Assembly: GCA_031385325.1 (NCBI GenBank)
Contig: JANNBJ010000077.1
Span: 1 to 26,358, forward strand
Reading direction: 5' to 3'
Source: SYFY01 sp031385325
GTDB taxonomy: Bacteria; Pseudomonadota; Gammaproteobacteria; Pseudomonadales; Azotimanducaceae
DNA: 26,358 nucleotides
The notes under the pieces are model-generated. The model was not told the origin of the DNA. It did not search any database and saw only the letters and a list, made by a program, of their open reading frames with translations. Both the position numbers and the translations under genes were made by a program. Below are positions 7,994 to 15,342 of the stretch, piece after piece (within the stretch, counting starts at the first letter, position 1; each line of letters starts with the position of its first letter).

Positions 7994-8875
7994 TCAGCCC
8001 GTCGGATCGACTTCACTTCGGTCTGGAATGGAGTCCGCCGCTCCAGGCCGAGTAACACAAAGCGCCGCCGCTTTTGCAGCACGTTGCATCGCCTGCTCCG
8101 GTAAGTTCCCCTGCTCCAGACTGGCCACCAGGTAGCCGATAAACGTGTCGCCAGCTCCGGTTGTATCCACCGCCTGTACTGACAGCGCTTTGGTGTGGAA
8201 CTGTTTGTCGACGCTTTGCCAGTATGCGCCCTGACTGCCAAGCGTCAGGACGACTGTGGTGTTCGGCAGACGCTTGCGCATGGCGCTGAGCATGGATTCA
8301 ACATCATCCACTCCGGTCAGACCGGCCGCCTCCAGCTCGTTGACGATGAGCAGATCGACCAGTTCAAGGGGCAAGGCTTTAGCGAGATCATCCATTGGCG
8401 CCGGATTGAAAACGATGCGCATGCCACGTGTTTTGCCGCACCGCTGGAGATACTCGAGATGGTTGACTTCATTCTGTAGTAACAGCAAATCCCCGGGACC
8501 GAAGCACAGCATCACCTCGTCAACATGTTCAGCACGTATGGTCCGGTTGGCACCGGCAACTAACACAATGGCATTCTCACCCGATGAATCAACCTGGATT
8601 CGGGCATGCCCGGTAGACGTGGATGAGAAAACAATGCCTGCTACATCCACATCTTCACGTTGCAACTTCTCGATCAGCCATCTTCCATCTTCTCCAACGC
8701 TTCCCGCATGGCTGACCTTCCCACCTGCCCGTGCAATCGCCAGTGATTGATTGAGGCCCTTCCCACCGGCAAATCTCTCGTAGTTGAGCGCGGCGAGTGA
8801 CTCACCCGGTCGCACGAAGTGCGGCACCCGATAGACATGATCGATGCAGATGGAACCGAAATTGAGGATGGTCAT
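7994..8875 (-). CDS. PfkB-family sugar kinase, ribokinase-like
   Basis: A 293-aa cytoplasmic kinase. It has the N-terminal PfkB signature FAGGKGLNQSLAIARAG (35-51), a VNE segment at 178-180 in the metal/phosphate region, and the C-terminal DTTGAGDTF (237-245), whose Asp243 is the expected catalytic base. Overall pattern and length are closest to ribokinase, which phosphorylates ribose to ribose 5-phosphate, but the sugar cannot be fixed from sequence. No sugar transporter or Rbs gene is nearby. It starts eight bases after the rlmA-like stop with AGGT upstream, so it is probably co-transcribed. A role in salvage of nucleosides or modified nucleosides is possible. Confidence 0.85.
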   Translation of the reverse strand: MTILNFGSICIDHVYRVPHFVRPGESLAALNYERFAGGKGLNQSLAIARAGGKVSHAGSVGEDGRWLIEKLQREDVDVAGIVFSSTSTGHARIQVDSSGENAIVLVAGANRTIRAEHVDEVMLCFGPGDLLLLQNEVNHLEYLQRCGKTRGMRIVFNPAPMDDLAKALPLELVDLLIVNELEAAGLTGVDDVESMLSAMRKRLPNTTVVLTLGSQGAYWQSVDKQFHTKALSVQAVDTTGAGDTFIGYLVASLEQGNLPEQAMQRAAKAAALCVTRPGAADSIPDRSEVDPTG

Positions 8876-8883
8876 CGCTTTAC

Positions 8884-9798
8884 CTATCGCAGTACCTGGC
8901 GGAATTGCAGGAGGATAAATCTTGCCTGCGTCGGCAGCACATCGACGTCATCGATCGACGACAAGCTGCCGTCCTGAACAAACCAGGCATTGGGGGTCAT
9001 GGCGATCAACAAGCGAACATCTGCTGGCTGAAATTGCAGTACTGCGTTCACCGGCTGATGATCGGTCAACTCGAAAAACCCACGCAACTGATCGACAACT
9101 TGCGCCTGCTTGTCAGCCTCGATAGGCAACAGTGGAACCAGCTGACGAATTTCCTGAAGATGTTCAGGTGCCGGAATGACGACTATCAGCATCCCGTCTG
9201 GTTTCAGAACGCGGGAAAACTCCGGCGGATTTCGGGGTGCAAACAGATTCAGCATGATGGACATGGATCCAGTGGCAAAGGGCAGCCGGACCATCGTGTT
9301 GCCAACAGTAATACGCAGTTGTGGATCGCGCTTCGCAGCCAATCGGGCGGCATCGCGGGCAAGGTCCATCCCGTACAAGTGAAGGCGTGACTGCCCCGAG
9401 CCTTTCTCGCTTGAACTATCGAACCGTTCCGGTCGCTGTCGAATCAACTGATCCAGGTAGTAACCTTCGCCACAGCCAACATCCAGCAGAGCATACTCAT
9501 TTGAGTGTGTCGGTGAACCGGACAACACACCCACACACGCATGAATCAGTGCATCGGCCAGAAACCGATAGTGTCCACGATCCAGAAAGTCTCTCCTGGA
9601 TCGAAGCATGGCTTTGGTATCGCCGTGCACGGCATCCCTCCGGCCACTGGCGGGCAAAAGGTTAACGTAACCTTCCCGGGCTACATCGAAGGTATGTCCC
9701 GAAGGACATCGCAATACTCCATGATCCAGCATGAAGCTGCTTTCCCTGGCCAGCTCAGCACACACCGGGCAGATACAGTGCGGGAATCCGGTATTCAT
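8884..9798 (-). CDS. rlmA: 23S rRNA (guanine-N1)-methyltransferase RlmA-like
   Basis: A 304-aa SAM-dependent methyltransferase. The N-terminal zinc-binding module is CPVC (Cys10, Cys13) with CPSGH (Cys31, His35), followed by FDVAREGYVNLLP (37-49), the hallmark of RlmA, which methylates N1 of G745 in 23S rRNA. The SAM-binding motif I, LDVGCGEGYY, is at 106-115. The ATG at 9798 is chosen because family members begin just before the zinc motif; an in-frame GTG at 9843 would add 15 residues, and neither start has a clear ribosome binding site. The distantly related RlmA(II), which methylates G748, shares the fold; the specific target is inferred. Confidence 0.85.
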   Translation of the reverse strand: MNTGFPHCICPVCAELARESSFMLDHGVLRCPSGHTFDVAREGYVNLLPASGRRDAVHGDTKAMLRSRRDFLDRGHYRFLADALIHACVGVLSGSPTHSNEYALLDVGCGEGYYLDQLIRQRPERFDSSSEKGSGQSRLHLYGMDLARDAARLAAKRDPQLRITVGNTMVRLPFATGSMSIMLNLFAPRNPPEFSRVLKPDGMLIVVIPAPEHLQEIRQLVPLLPIEADKQAQVVDQLRGFFELTDHQPVNAVLQFQPADVRLLIAMTPNAWFVQDGSLSSIDDVDVLPTQARFILLQFRQVLR

Positions 9799-9892
9799 GC
9801 CATACCCAATAACAAAGTCCTCACATGACAGGACACTGGACACAGATTACTCTTTGCGTTCATCACCATAGAATAGACCCTGGAGACCCGTC

Positions 9893-10219
9893 ATGACCGA
9901 TCTGAACAAGCGGATAGCAAGCTTGGTATTGCTGGTCGCCGCGACTACTGCAGTCGCCGAAGACCGGCGGGTGAATATCATCAATGAAACCGATTACACC
10001 ATCGTCGAGTTCCATGCATCCAACGTCGGCGCAGGCGATTGGCAAGAGGATATCCTCGGCAAGCACACGTTGCTGCCTGGCGGCGCAGTGGTGATCGATA
10101 TCGACGACGGCACCGGTTATTGCAAGTACGACCTGCTCGCTGTTTTTGAGGATGGCGACACCGCAGTTCAGGAAGGTGTCGATGTCTGCGAGATCGAGTC
10201 GTTTCGGTTCACGGAATAG
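9893..10219 (+). CDS. Small secreted protein of unknown function
   Basis: A 108-aa protein I cannot assign to a named family. Residues 1-22 form a Sec signal peptide with a likely cleavage after AVA. The mature part is about 86 residues, acidic, and predicted mostly beta (VNIINETDYTIVEF, GGAVVIDIDD, YDLLAVFEDGD). Two cysteines, in GYCKYD and VCEIE, could form a disulfide, consistent with export. GGAG lies eight bases before the ATG, and TAGAAT at 9869-9874 resembles a -10 box. It is divergent from rlmA and convergent with cysB. Its stop lies inside an inverted repeat. Confidence 0.85.
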   Translation: MTDLNKRIASLVLLVAATTAVAEDRRVNIINETDYTIVEFHASNVGAGDWQEDILGKHTLLPGGAVVIDIDDGTGYCKYDLLAVFEDGDTAVQEGVDVCEIESFRFTE

Positions 10220-10228
10220 GCCGAAACG
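10200..10228. terminator. Inverted repeat spanning a stop codon, possible bidirectional terminator
   Basis: cgtttcgg (10200-10207) and ccgaaacg (10221-10228) form a perfect 8-bp stem around a 13-base loop. The repeat overlaps the last codons and TAG of the small secreted protein gene and ends two bases before the cysB stop on the other strand. There is no T-run. Confidence 0.45.
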
Positions 10229-10230
10229 CT

Positions 10231-11205
10231 CTACCTGACCGGCAGTTCCAGGCCCTCAAACAAGCGGCTGCGCTCGGCGCGAGTCTGTGCCGCAACCGCG
10301 GCATCAACCTTGTCCTTGGTCAGGTGAGGTGCAAATCGCCGAATGAAGTCGTACATGAAGCGACGCAGAAACGTGCCTTTCCTGAAACCGATGTGGGTTG
10401 TGCTGCTGGCAAACAAATGACCGGCCGGTAGCGCCACCAGATCTTTGTCCTGGGTGGGATCAATCGCCATGGTAGCGATGATGCCGACACCTAGCCCCAG
10501 TCGCACATAGGTCTTGATCACGTCGGTATCGGTTGCCGTGAAAACGACGTTCGGGGTCAGGCCCTCGCCCATGAACGCATCATCGAGTTTGGATCTTCCG
10601 GTGAATCCAAAGACATAGGTGACGATCGGAAACTCTGCGACATCCTTGAGTTCCAGAGTTTTTCGATCGGCCAGAGGATGTCCGATCGGCACGACCACGC
10701 TTCGATTCCATGAATAACACGGCATCATCACCAGGTCCTGAAACAGATCCATGCCTTCCGTCGCGATCGCAAAATCCACCACCCCGGTCGCCGCCAGCTC
10801 GGCAATTTGCGCCGGGGTACCTTGATTCATGTGTAGCGAAACGTCGGGATACTCGGCTCGAAACCCTTTGATGACCGGAGGCAGCGCGTATCGTGCCTGG
10901 GTATGCGTGGTGGCGATTCGGAGGCTGCCCTGCTTTTCGTTTGAATATTCCTGGGCCAGTTTTTTGACATCGCTCACCCGTCGCAGTACATCGCCTGCCA
11001 TACGGATGATTTCCTCGCCAACCGGCGTCACATGGGTCAGGTGTTTGCCACTGCGGGCGAAAATCTCGACGCCCAGTTCATCTTCCAGCAGACGGATCTG
11101 CTTGCTGATGCCGGGTTGAGAAGTAAACAGGCTCTGTGCAGTCGCCGAGACATTCAGATCGTGATGGGCGACTTCCCAGATGTACCTGAGCTGTTGAAGC
11201 TTCAT
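10231..11205 (-). CDS. cysB: CysB-type LysR transcriptional regulator
   Basis: A 324-aa LysR-family regulator, the same length as enterobacterial CysB. The N-terminal winged helix-turn-helix covers about 1-60 (SATAQSLFTSQPGISKQIR). The effector region has TTHTQARYALP (99-109), which in CysB contains the threonine and glutamine residues that bind sulfate or the acetylserine-type inducer. The HMNQGTPAQI and NRSVVVPIGHPL segments also match. CysB activates sulfate assimilation and represses its own gene. No cys structural gene is nearby, so it would act in trans. It follows the 5'-nucleotidase gene on the same strand after 43 bases, but a consensus -10 box in that gap suggests its own promoter. 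Confidence 0.93.
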   Translation of the reverse strand: MKLQQLRYIWEVAHHDLNVSATAQSLFTSQPGISKQIRLLEDELGVEIFARSGKHLTHVTPVGEEIIRMAGDVLRRVSDVKKLAQEYSNEKQGSLRIATTHTQARYALPPVIKGFRAEYPDVSLHMNQGTPAQIAELAATGVVDFAIATEGMDLFQDLVMMPCYSWNRSVVVPIGHPLADRKTLELKDVAEFPIVTYVFGFTGRSKLDDAFMGEGLTPNVVFTATDTDVIKTYVRLGLGVGIIATMAIDPTQDKDLVALPAGHLFASSTTHIGFRKGTFLRRFMYDFIRRFAPHLTKDKVDAAVAAQTRAERSRLFEGLELPVR

Positions 11206-11219
11206 GTCGTGAAGTCCAG

Positions 11220-11244
11220 TTATAAGAACCGACTGGAATTATAA
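11220..11244 (-). promoter_or_regulatory. Candidate cysB promoter and repeated TTATAA boxes
   Basis: On the minus strand, TATAAT (11243-11238) is a perfect -10 hexamer; the matching -35 region is weak, as expected for an activator-dependent or regulated promoter. Two TTATAA boxes, 11220-11225 and 11239-11244, are separated by 13 bases immediately upstream of the cysB ATG. They could be part of an autoregulatory CysB site; this is inference from position. Confidence 0.35.
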
Positions 11245-11248
11245 CCCT

Positions 11249-12148
11249 TCACTTCCGGTCGTTGACCACTCCATGTGGCACATGCCCGGCGGCGACGGCA
11301 TCACTGGCCTTGGCCACATGACCGGGCTGGTCATCGAAAAAGATGTCGGCGCCAAATGCCCGCAGGAATTCCGTCTTTTCCATTCCGCCCAAAAACAGGG
11401 ATTCGTCCAGACGAACATCCCAGGCACGCAGGGTGCGGATAACCCGCTCGTGGGCCGGCGCACTGCGAGCCGTCACCAGCGCCGTGCGAATCGGACAGTC
11501 GTCCGGGGAAAATTCCTTTTGCAGTTTATGCAGAGCCGCCAGAAACGCTCGAAACGGACCGCCTTCCAATGCCTGCGCCGCCAACGCCTGTTCTCTGGCG
11601 CTGAACGCATCAAGACCTGCCTCCTGAAAGACGCGCTCTGCTTCATCGGAAAAAAGCACCGAATCGCCGTCAAACGCCAGGCGCAGGGTCGCATCACTGT
11701 CGCCGCCTGGGCGGGCTGCCTGCCCAAGCAGGGTTGCCGCGGCAATGCCATGTTCCAGCGCATGCTGAACATCTTCTGCATGAGTCGAGAGAAACAGATC
11801 GCAGTTGAAAGCCCGCACGTACCGATACGGGCGATCACCACCGCAGAATGCCGCACGACTGATACCCAGCCCATGTGCCTGAATGGAATTGAAAATGCGT
11901 AGTCCGGTATCCGCAGAGTTACGTGACAGGAGAATCACGTCGACCCGAGATACGCCCAACAAGGTATTGATTCGAAGCAGCTTTTCGACCAACGGAAACC
12001 CTTCGCCCGGGGCCAGGGGCTGGTCTTCATGGGCGATCTGATACTTGCGATAGGCTTCCAGCCCCTGTTCCTCGTACACCTGATTGCTCTCACGAAGATC
12101 AAACAGGGCTCGCGAGGAAATCCCGACGGTGAGGTGCGAAGGGCTCAT
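11249..12148 (-). CDS. Cytosolic-type 5'-nucleotidase (NT5C1 family)
   Basis: A 299-aa protein resembling the bacterial relatives of vertebrate cytosolic 5'-nucleotidase I (Pfam 5_nucleotid, PF06189). These dephosphorylate nucleoside 5'-monophosphates. The N-terminal GISSRALFDLRES (9-21), the AHEDQPLAPGEGFPLV segment (39-54), the acidic AFDGDSVLFSDEAE (158-171) and the C-terminal FFDDQPGH are the recognisable blocks. No signal peptide is present, so it acts in the cytoplasm. Its ATG overlaps the stop of the upstream DUF465 gene (ATGA, 12145-12148), indicating coupled translation. The substrate nucleotide is not determinable here. Confidence 0.85.
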   Translation of the reverse strand: MSPSHLTVGISSRALFDLRESNQVYEEQGLEAYRKYQIAHEDQPLAPGEGFPLVEKLLRINTLLGVSRVDVILLSRNSADTGLRIFNSIQAHGLGISRAAFCGGDRPYRYVRAFNCDLFLSTHAEDVQHALEHGIAAATLLGQAARPGGDSDATLRLAFDGDSVLFSDEAERVFQEAGLDAFSAREQALAAQALEGGPFRAFLAALHKLQKEFSPDDCPIRTALVTARSAPAHERVIRTLRAWDVRLDESLFLGGMEKTEFLRAFGADIFFDDQPGHVAKASDAVAAGHVPHGVVNDRK

Positions 12149-12342
12149 GCGTCGAGGTCCGGGATCAGCTGACTTTCCAGTTTGCCGATCATGTCCTTGA
12201 GCCTTAACTTGCGTTTCTTGAGCCGCTGGAGCTGCATCGAATCAGCGTGTCGGGTATCGATGAGATGTCGAATGACCTCGTCCAGATCCCGATGCTCCAC
12301 GCGCATTTCCTCAAGCCAGCTTCTGGTTTCCGCTTCATCCAT
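12145..12342 (-). CDS. DUF465/YdcH-family small protein
   Basis: A 65-aa, highly charged helical protein. The C-terminal half, with the LKKRKLRLKDMIGKLE segment (41-56), matches the DUF465 (YdcH) pattern, a short coiled coil of unknown function common in Proteobacteria. It has no cysteine and no membrane segment. It is the first gene of a unit with the 5'-nucleotidase, joined by a 4-base overlap, and is divergent from the J-protein gene across an 84-base gap. Confidence 0.8.
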   Translation of the reverse strand: MDEAETRSWLEEMRVEHRDLDEVIRHLIDTRHADSMQLQRLKKRKLRLKDMIGKLESQLIPDLDA

Positions 12343-12426
12343 GGTGTTGTGCGCTTATTTCAGTCATTTGCTGGCATCATTGATCCATTCTAACTGCTGC
12401 TTCTTGCGGGAAGACATCGCCAACCC

Positions 12427-12723
12427 ATGTCGAAGCTTGTTCTCTTTCTGATTCTCAGCGGCATCATTTTCTGGTGGGCGTCGCGCCGGTTTCGTCCAAC
12501 TGCCCCACCGCCGCCATCTTCATCCATTTCCCCAACGCTCACCGAGCGGGACGCACGCGAAGTACTGGGGCTCGGACTTGCGCCTTCTCGGGAAGACATC
12601 ATCGAAGCCCATCGACGCCTGATGCAGAAAGTACACCCTGATCTTGGCGGCTCCACTTACCTTGCCCGTCAATTGAACGAAGCGAAAAAAGTACTGCTGG
12701 AGCACCACCCCAAAAAAAAATGA
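12427..12723 (+). CDS. Membrane-anchored J-domain protein
   Basis: A 98-aa protein with one N-terminal transmembrane segment (about 3-18), a proline/serine-rich linker (24-37) and a compact C-terminal J domain. The HPD tripeptide needed to stimulate Hsp70/DnaK ATPase is at 70-72 (VHPDLGGS). The layout, anchor then linker then truncated J domain at the C terminus, resembles mitochondrial Tim14/Pam18 and its bacterial relatives. The arginines at 20, 21 and 23 follow the anchor, so the J domain probably faces the cytoplasm. The protein ends in three lysines encoded by an A-run. No strong ribosome binding site is seen. Confidence 0.85.
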   Translation: MSKLVLFLILSGIIFWWASRRFRPTAPPPPSSSISPTLTERDAREVLGLGLAPSREDIIEAHRRLMQKVHPDLGGSTYLARQLNEAKKVLLEHHPKKK

Positions 12724-12726
12724 TCC

Positions 12727-12748
12727 CCGGGGAGAGTCAGGACCCCGG
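12727..12748. terminator. GC hairpin after the J-protein gene
   Basis: ccgggg (12727-12732) and ccccgg (12743-12748) form a perfect 6-bp stem with a 10-base loop, beginning three bases after the stop codon. The nearest T-run (12772-12777) is 23 bases further on, so it is not a textbook terminator. Confidence 0.35.
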
Positions 12749-12850
12749 CGACGAGTTCTACAAACACCTGCTTTTTTCCCGCCAAACCCGTCACATTTCC
12801 CCATGCTGCCCAGTATTAAACTCTGGGTTCGACAGCTGTAACGTCGTCTG

Positions 12851-13219
12851 ATGTCCAATCCTGAATACGCCGAGCGAAGAACCAAGCCTCGTTATGATGC
12901 AGCCGGCCTCGGCATTCTGGTCCGGGCCAAAGGGCGCATTGCCCGGCTACGTGGCATGGTGCTCAACTTCAATCAGCATGGTCTTGCGGTTTTTCTGGAT
13001 CAACCTCTGCCAAAACATGCGCTGGTTTTCATGACCCTGCAGATGGCAGCGGCGAACCGACACATCGAAGAGATTGTTGGCGTTGTTCACAACTGCACTG
13101 CGTTTTCAGAAGGGTATCGATGCGGCATTCAATTTCGCACCGATTCCAGCATGCAGTTTGACCAGGATACGGTGCGAGAAACTCTGGCGATGCTGGAAGC
13201 CAGCTTTGCTTCGGACTGA
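12851..13219 (+). CDS. PilZ-domain-like protein
   Basis: A 122-aa single-domain protein. RRTKPR (9-14) matches the RxxxR motif through which PilZ domains bind cyclic di-GMP. The second motif, normally (D/N)xSxxG, is present as NFNQHG (39-44), with Asn in place of Ser. Later beta-strand segments (VGVVHNC, YRCGIQF) fit the PilZ barrel, whose end is usually GxxF-like. It may bind c-di-GMP weakly or act as an adaptor. It is convergent with the TerB-like gene, with five bases between stops. No clear ribosome binding site precedes the ATG. Confidence 0.8.
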   Translation: MSNPEYAERRTKPRYDAAGLGILVRAKGRIARLRGMVLNFNQHGLAVFLDQPLPKHALVFMTLQMAAANRHIEEIVGVVHNCTAFSEGYRCGIQFRTDSSMQFDQDTVRETLAMLEASFASD

Positions 13220-13224
13220 ATTGC

Positions 13225-13617
13225 TCAGAGCATCTGGGCGAGCGCTTCAGCGTGCAGAGCACGCAATCGACGCACCCAGTTGTCGAAGAGCAGGAACTCT
13301 TCTTCACTGAAGACAAACAGCCGGGACACTTCTTTCAGCAGGCATTCTTCTTCAACTTCGAAAGCGCCGTCGGCATAACTGATACGAAGCAGGTTGATCA
13401 GTGCAATCACCCGGCTTTTTCGATCTGGAAAAATGCTCTCCAGCCCATCGAGAGGCAGGTAACCGGTTTCGTGAGAGGGTGACAAGCCCATCTCGACCTT
13501 GAACTCCGCGAGCATGCCCTCCTCACCGTGCGCCAGCAGTCCATCGGAAACCACGACGTTGTGCGCCAGATCCAACAAGGCCAGACGCTGCTGTTCTGAT
13601 AGCTGACCCAACCACAC
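13225..13617 (-). CDS. TerB-like (tellurite resistance protein B family) protein
   Basis: A 130-aa all-helical protein. It carries the duplicated TerB-type acidic pattern: a segment around 21-34 with VVSDGLLAHGEE and a second around 80-95 with SYADGAFEVEEE. In TerB such residues bind metal. Many chromosomal single-domain members have no link to tellurite, and no other ter gene is present. The start is GTG at 13617, supported by AAGGAG about nine bases upstream. It lies downstream of a 45-aa membrane protein on the same strand, with 48 bases between. Confidence 0.75.
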   Translation of the reverse strand: MWLGQLSEQQRLALLDLAHNVVVSDGLLAHGEEGMLAEFKVEMGLSPSHETGYLPLDGLESIFPDRKSRVIALINLLRISYADGAFEVEEECLLKEVSRLFVFSEEEFLLFDNWVRRLRALHAEALAQML

Positions 13618-13665
13618 GATCCAACGCTCCTTGCAATAGGGAGAAACCGGGAGATAAGCCCGAGG

Positions 13666-13803
13666 CTACAGTTTATCGATCAACACGGGTACCCACTTGC
13701 TGACCAGACTGGCCACCATGATGGCAACCGACAGCCAACCCCAGCCGATGATGGCCATCATGACCAGGCTTTGATCAAAGAAGTCTTCAAGGATGTACCA
13801 CAT
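13666..13803 (-). CDS. 45-aa single-span membrane protein
   Basis: A short gene with a good ATG at 13803, preceded by AGGA about nine bases upstream, ending in TAG. The product begins MWYILEDFFD, has a hydrophobic helix over about 12-34 rich in Met, Ile, Val and Trp, and ends KWVPVLIDKL. An acidic N terminus and one following lysine suggest a single membrane span. It lies between rimO (ending 13843 on the same strand is upstream of it) and the TerB-like gene, and is probably co-transcribed with both. I do not recognise a family. Confidence 0.6.
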   Translation of the reverse strand: MWYILEDFFDQSLVMMAIIGWGWLSVAIMVASLVSKWVPVLIDKL

Positions 13804-13842
13804 GGAATCGTTCCTGCGATGGAGTGTTATTGAAATCGGAGT

Positions 13843-15165
13843 TTAATTGAAATTGAGCGGGCGACCTACCTGTCGCGAGTAGAGATCGTGATCTGTCGCA
13901 GCTTCTATTTCGACCCAGACGAAGTCCCCGGGAGCAAGCCCTTCGGTGCCATCGATGGTGACAATACCGTCCACGTCTGGCGCATCCCGGAACGAGCGGG
14001 CAACCGTGATGCCCTCCTCTTCGTCCACTTCATCGACCAGCACCTGTAATTGCCGGCCGACCATGTTTTCAAGCTTGGCGGCGCTGATCTGGGCCTGCAA
14101 TTCGAGCAGGGCTTCCTGGCGATCCAGCTTGTCACGCTCGGGAATGTGGTTAGGCAACGCATTGGCTGCTGCGCCTTCAACCGCCGAATAAGTAAAGCAC
14201 CCGACTCGATCCAGTTCGGCATCAGCGAGAAAGTCGAGCAGCTGTTCAAAATCGCTGTCAGTCTCGCCGGGGAAGCCGACGATAAAGGTAGAGCGTATGG
14301 TCAGATCCGGCACCCGTTCGCGCCACTTTGTCAGCCGCTGCAGCACTTTTTCAACCGCTGCCGGTCTGCGCATCGCCTTCAATATGCGTGTGGATGCATG
14401 TTGCAATGGCATGTCGAGATAGGGCAGCACCAGGCCCTCGTTCATCAGTGGCAGCAACTGATCAACATGTGGATAGGGGTACACATAGTGCAGGCGCACC
14501 CATGGAAACCGACGTCCGAGCTCCGCGGCGAGGGTCTGAATATCAGATCGCAATCGTTTGCCGCCTACTTCCCGCTCGGTAAATTTGAGGTCAAGCCCAT
14601 AGGCAGAGGTGTCCTGCGCAATCACCAGAATTTCTTTCACGCCCTGGGCGACCAGATTATCGGCTTCGCGCAGCACATCATCGATGGCGCGTGAGCGCAG
14701 CTTGCCACGCAGATCCGGAATGATGCAGAACGAACAGGTGTGGTTGCAGCCCTCAGCGATCTTCAGATAGGCATAGTGTGGCGGTGTCAGTTTGATGCCA
14801 GCCGGACCCATCAGGTATTCGACATCGGGATCACCCGGTGCGAGCCTGGTAACCGCTTCAACCACCAGAGCGGCTTGCGCCGGTCCGCTGATATGTTGAA
14901 TTTGCGGAAACCTGGCCCGAATCAGCTCGACTTCCTTGCCGAGGCAGCCGGTGACCAGCACCTGGCTACCTGCGGCCAGCAGGTCTTCGATCGTCTGAAA
15001 CGATTCGTGTCGGGCCGCGTCGATGAAACCACACGTGTTGACGACCGTGACATCGGCAGCGTCTTCAACGGTCTCGATACCCGCCCGTGCGAGCCCCGTC
15101 AGTATGGCTTCGGAGTCGACGAGCGCCTTTGGACATCCGAGTGAAACAAAACCTACGGTCGCCAT
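13843..15165 (-). CDS. rimO: Ribosomal protein S12 methylthiotransferase RimO
   Basis: A 440-aa radical-SAM methylthiotransferase that adds a methylthio group to the beta carbon of the conserved aspartate (Asp89) of ribosomal protein S12. The N-terminal UPF0004 domain has the auxiliary [4Fe-4S] ligands Cys11 (SLGCPK), Cys45 (NTCGF) and Cys74 (TGCLG). The radical-SAM cluster motif is GCNHTCSFC (Cys140, Cys144, Cys147). A C-terminal TRAM domain is present from about 375. The start SLGCPKALVDSE and the C-terminal wording separate RimO from the related tRNA enzyme MiaB. Full length, with no anomaly. Confidence 0.97.
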   Translation of the reverse strand: MATVGFVSLGCPKALVDSEAILTGLARAGIETVEDAADVTVVNTCGFIDAARHESFQTIEDLLAAGSQVLVTGCLGKEVELIRARFPQIQHISGPAQAALVVEAVTRLAPGDPDVEYLMGPAGIKLTPPHYAYLKIAEGCNHTCSFCIIPDLRGKLRSRAIDDVLREADNLVAQGVKEILVIAQDTSAYGLDLKFTEREVGGKRLRSDIQTLAAELGRRFPWVRLHYVYPYPHVDQLLPLMNEGLVLPYLDMPLQHASTRILKAMRRPAAVEKVLQRLTKWRERVPDLTIRSTFIVGFPGETDSDFEQLLDFLADAELDRVGCFTYSAVEGAAANALPNHIPERDKLDRQEALLELQAQISAAKLENMVGRQLQVLVDEVDEEEGITVARSFRDAPDVDGIVTIDGTEGLAPGDFVWVEIEAATDHDLYSRQVGRPLNFN

Positions 15166-15234
15166 GATGGTATGCCGGAACTGTGATGCGATGGGCGCGG
15201 CATGTTACCGGGGCTGGTCGGGAAGGTCGATGCT

Positions 15235-15265
15235 TCAACGGACATGCCTCAACGGAAAGGATGCC
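15235..15265. repeat. Imperfect tandem duplication in the rimO/AKR gap
   Basis: tcaacgga-catgcc (15235-15248) is followed directly by tcaacggaaaggatgcc (15249-15265), the second copy having a 3-base insertion. It lies in the 177-base divergent intergenic region, about 80 bases before the aldo/keto reductase start. No function is evident. Confidence 0.5.
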
Positions 15266-15342
15266 TCGGGTTCGCAGTTCTCAGCCCATTGGCGGCCATG
15301 TCCTGCTCATGATAGAACCACTGCCAGCCAGAAGGAGACACC

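Noticed and set aside
9799..9843. GTG start extending the RlmA-like protein by 15 residues
   Set aside because: Family members begin immediately before the zinc-binding cysteines; the extra residues have no counterpart.
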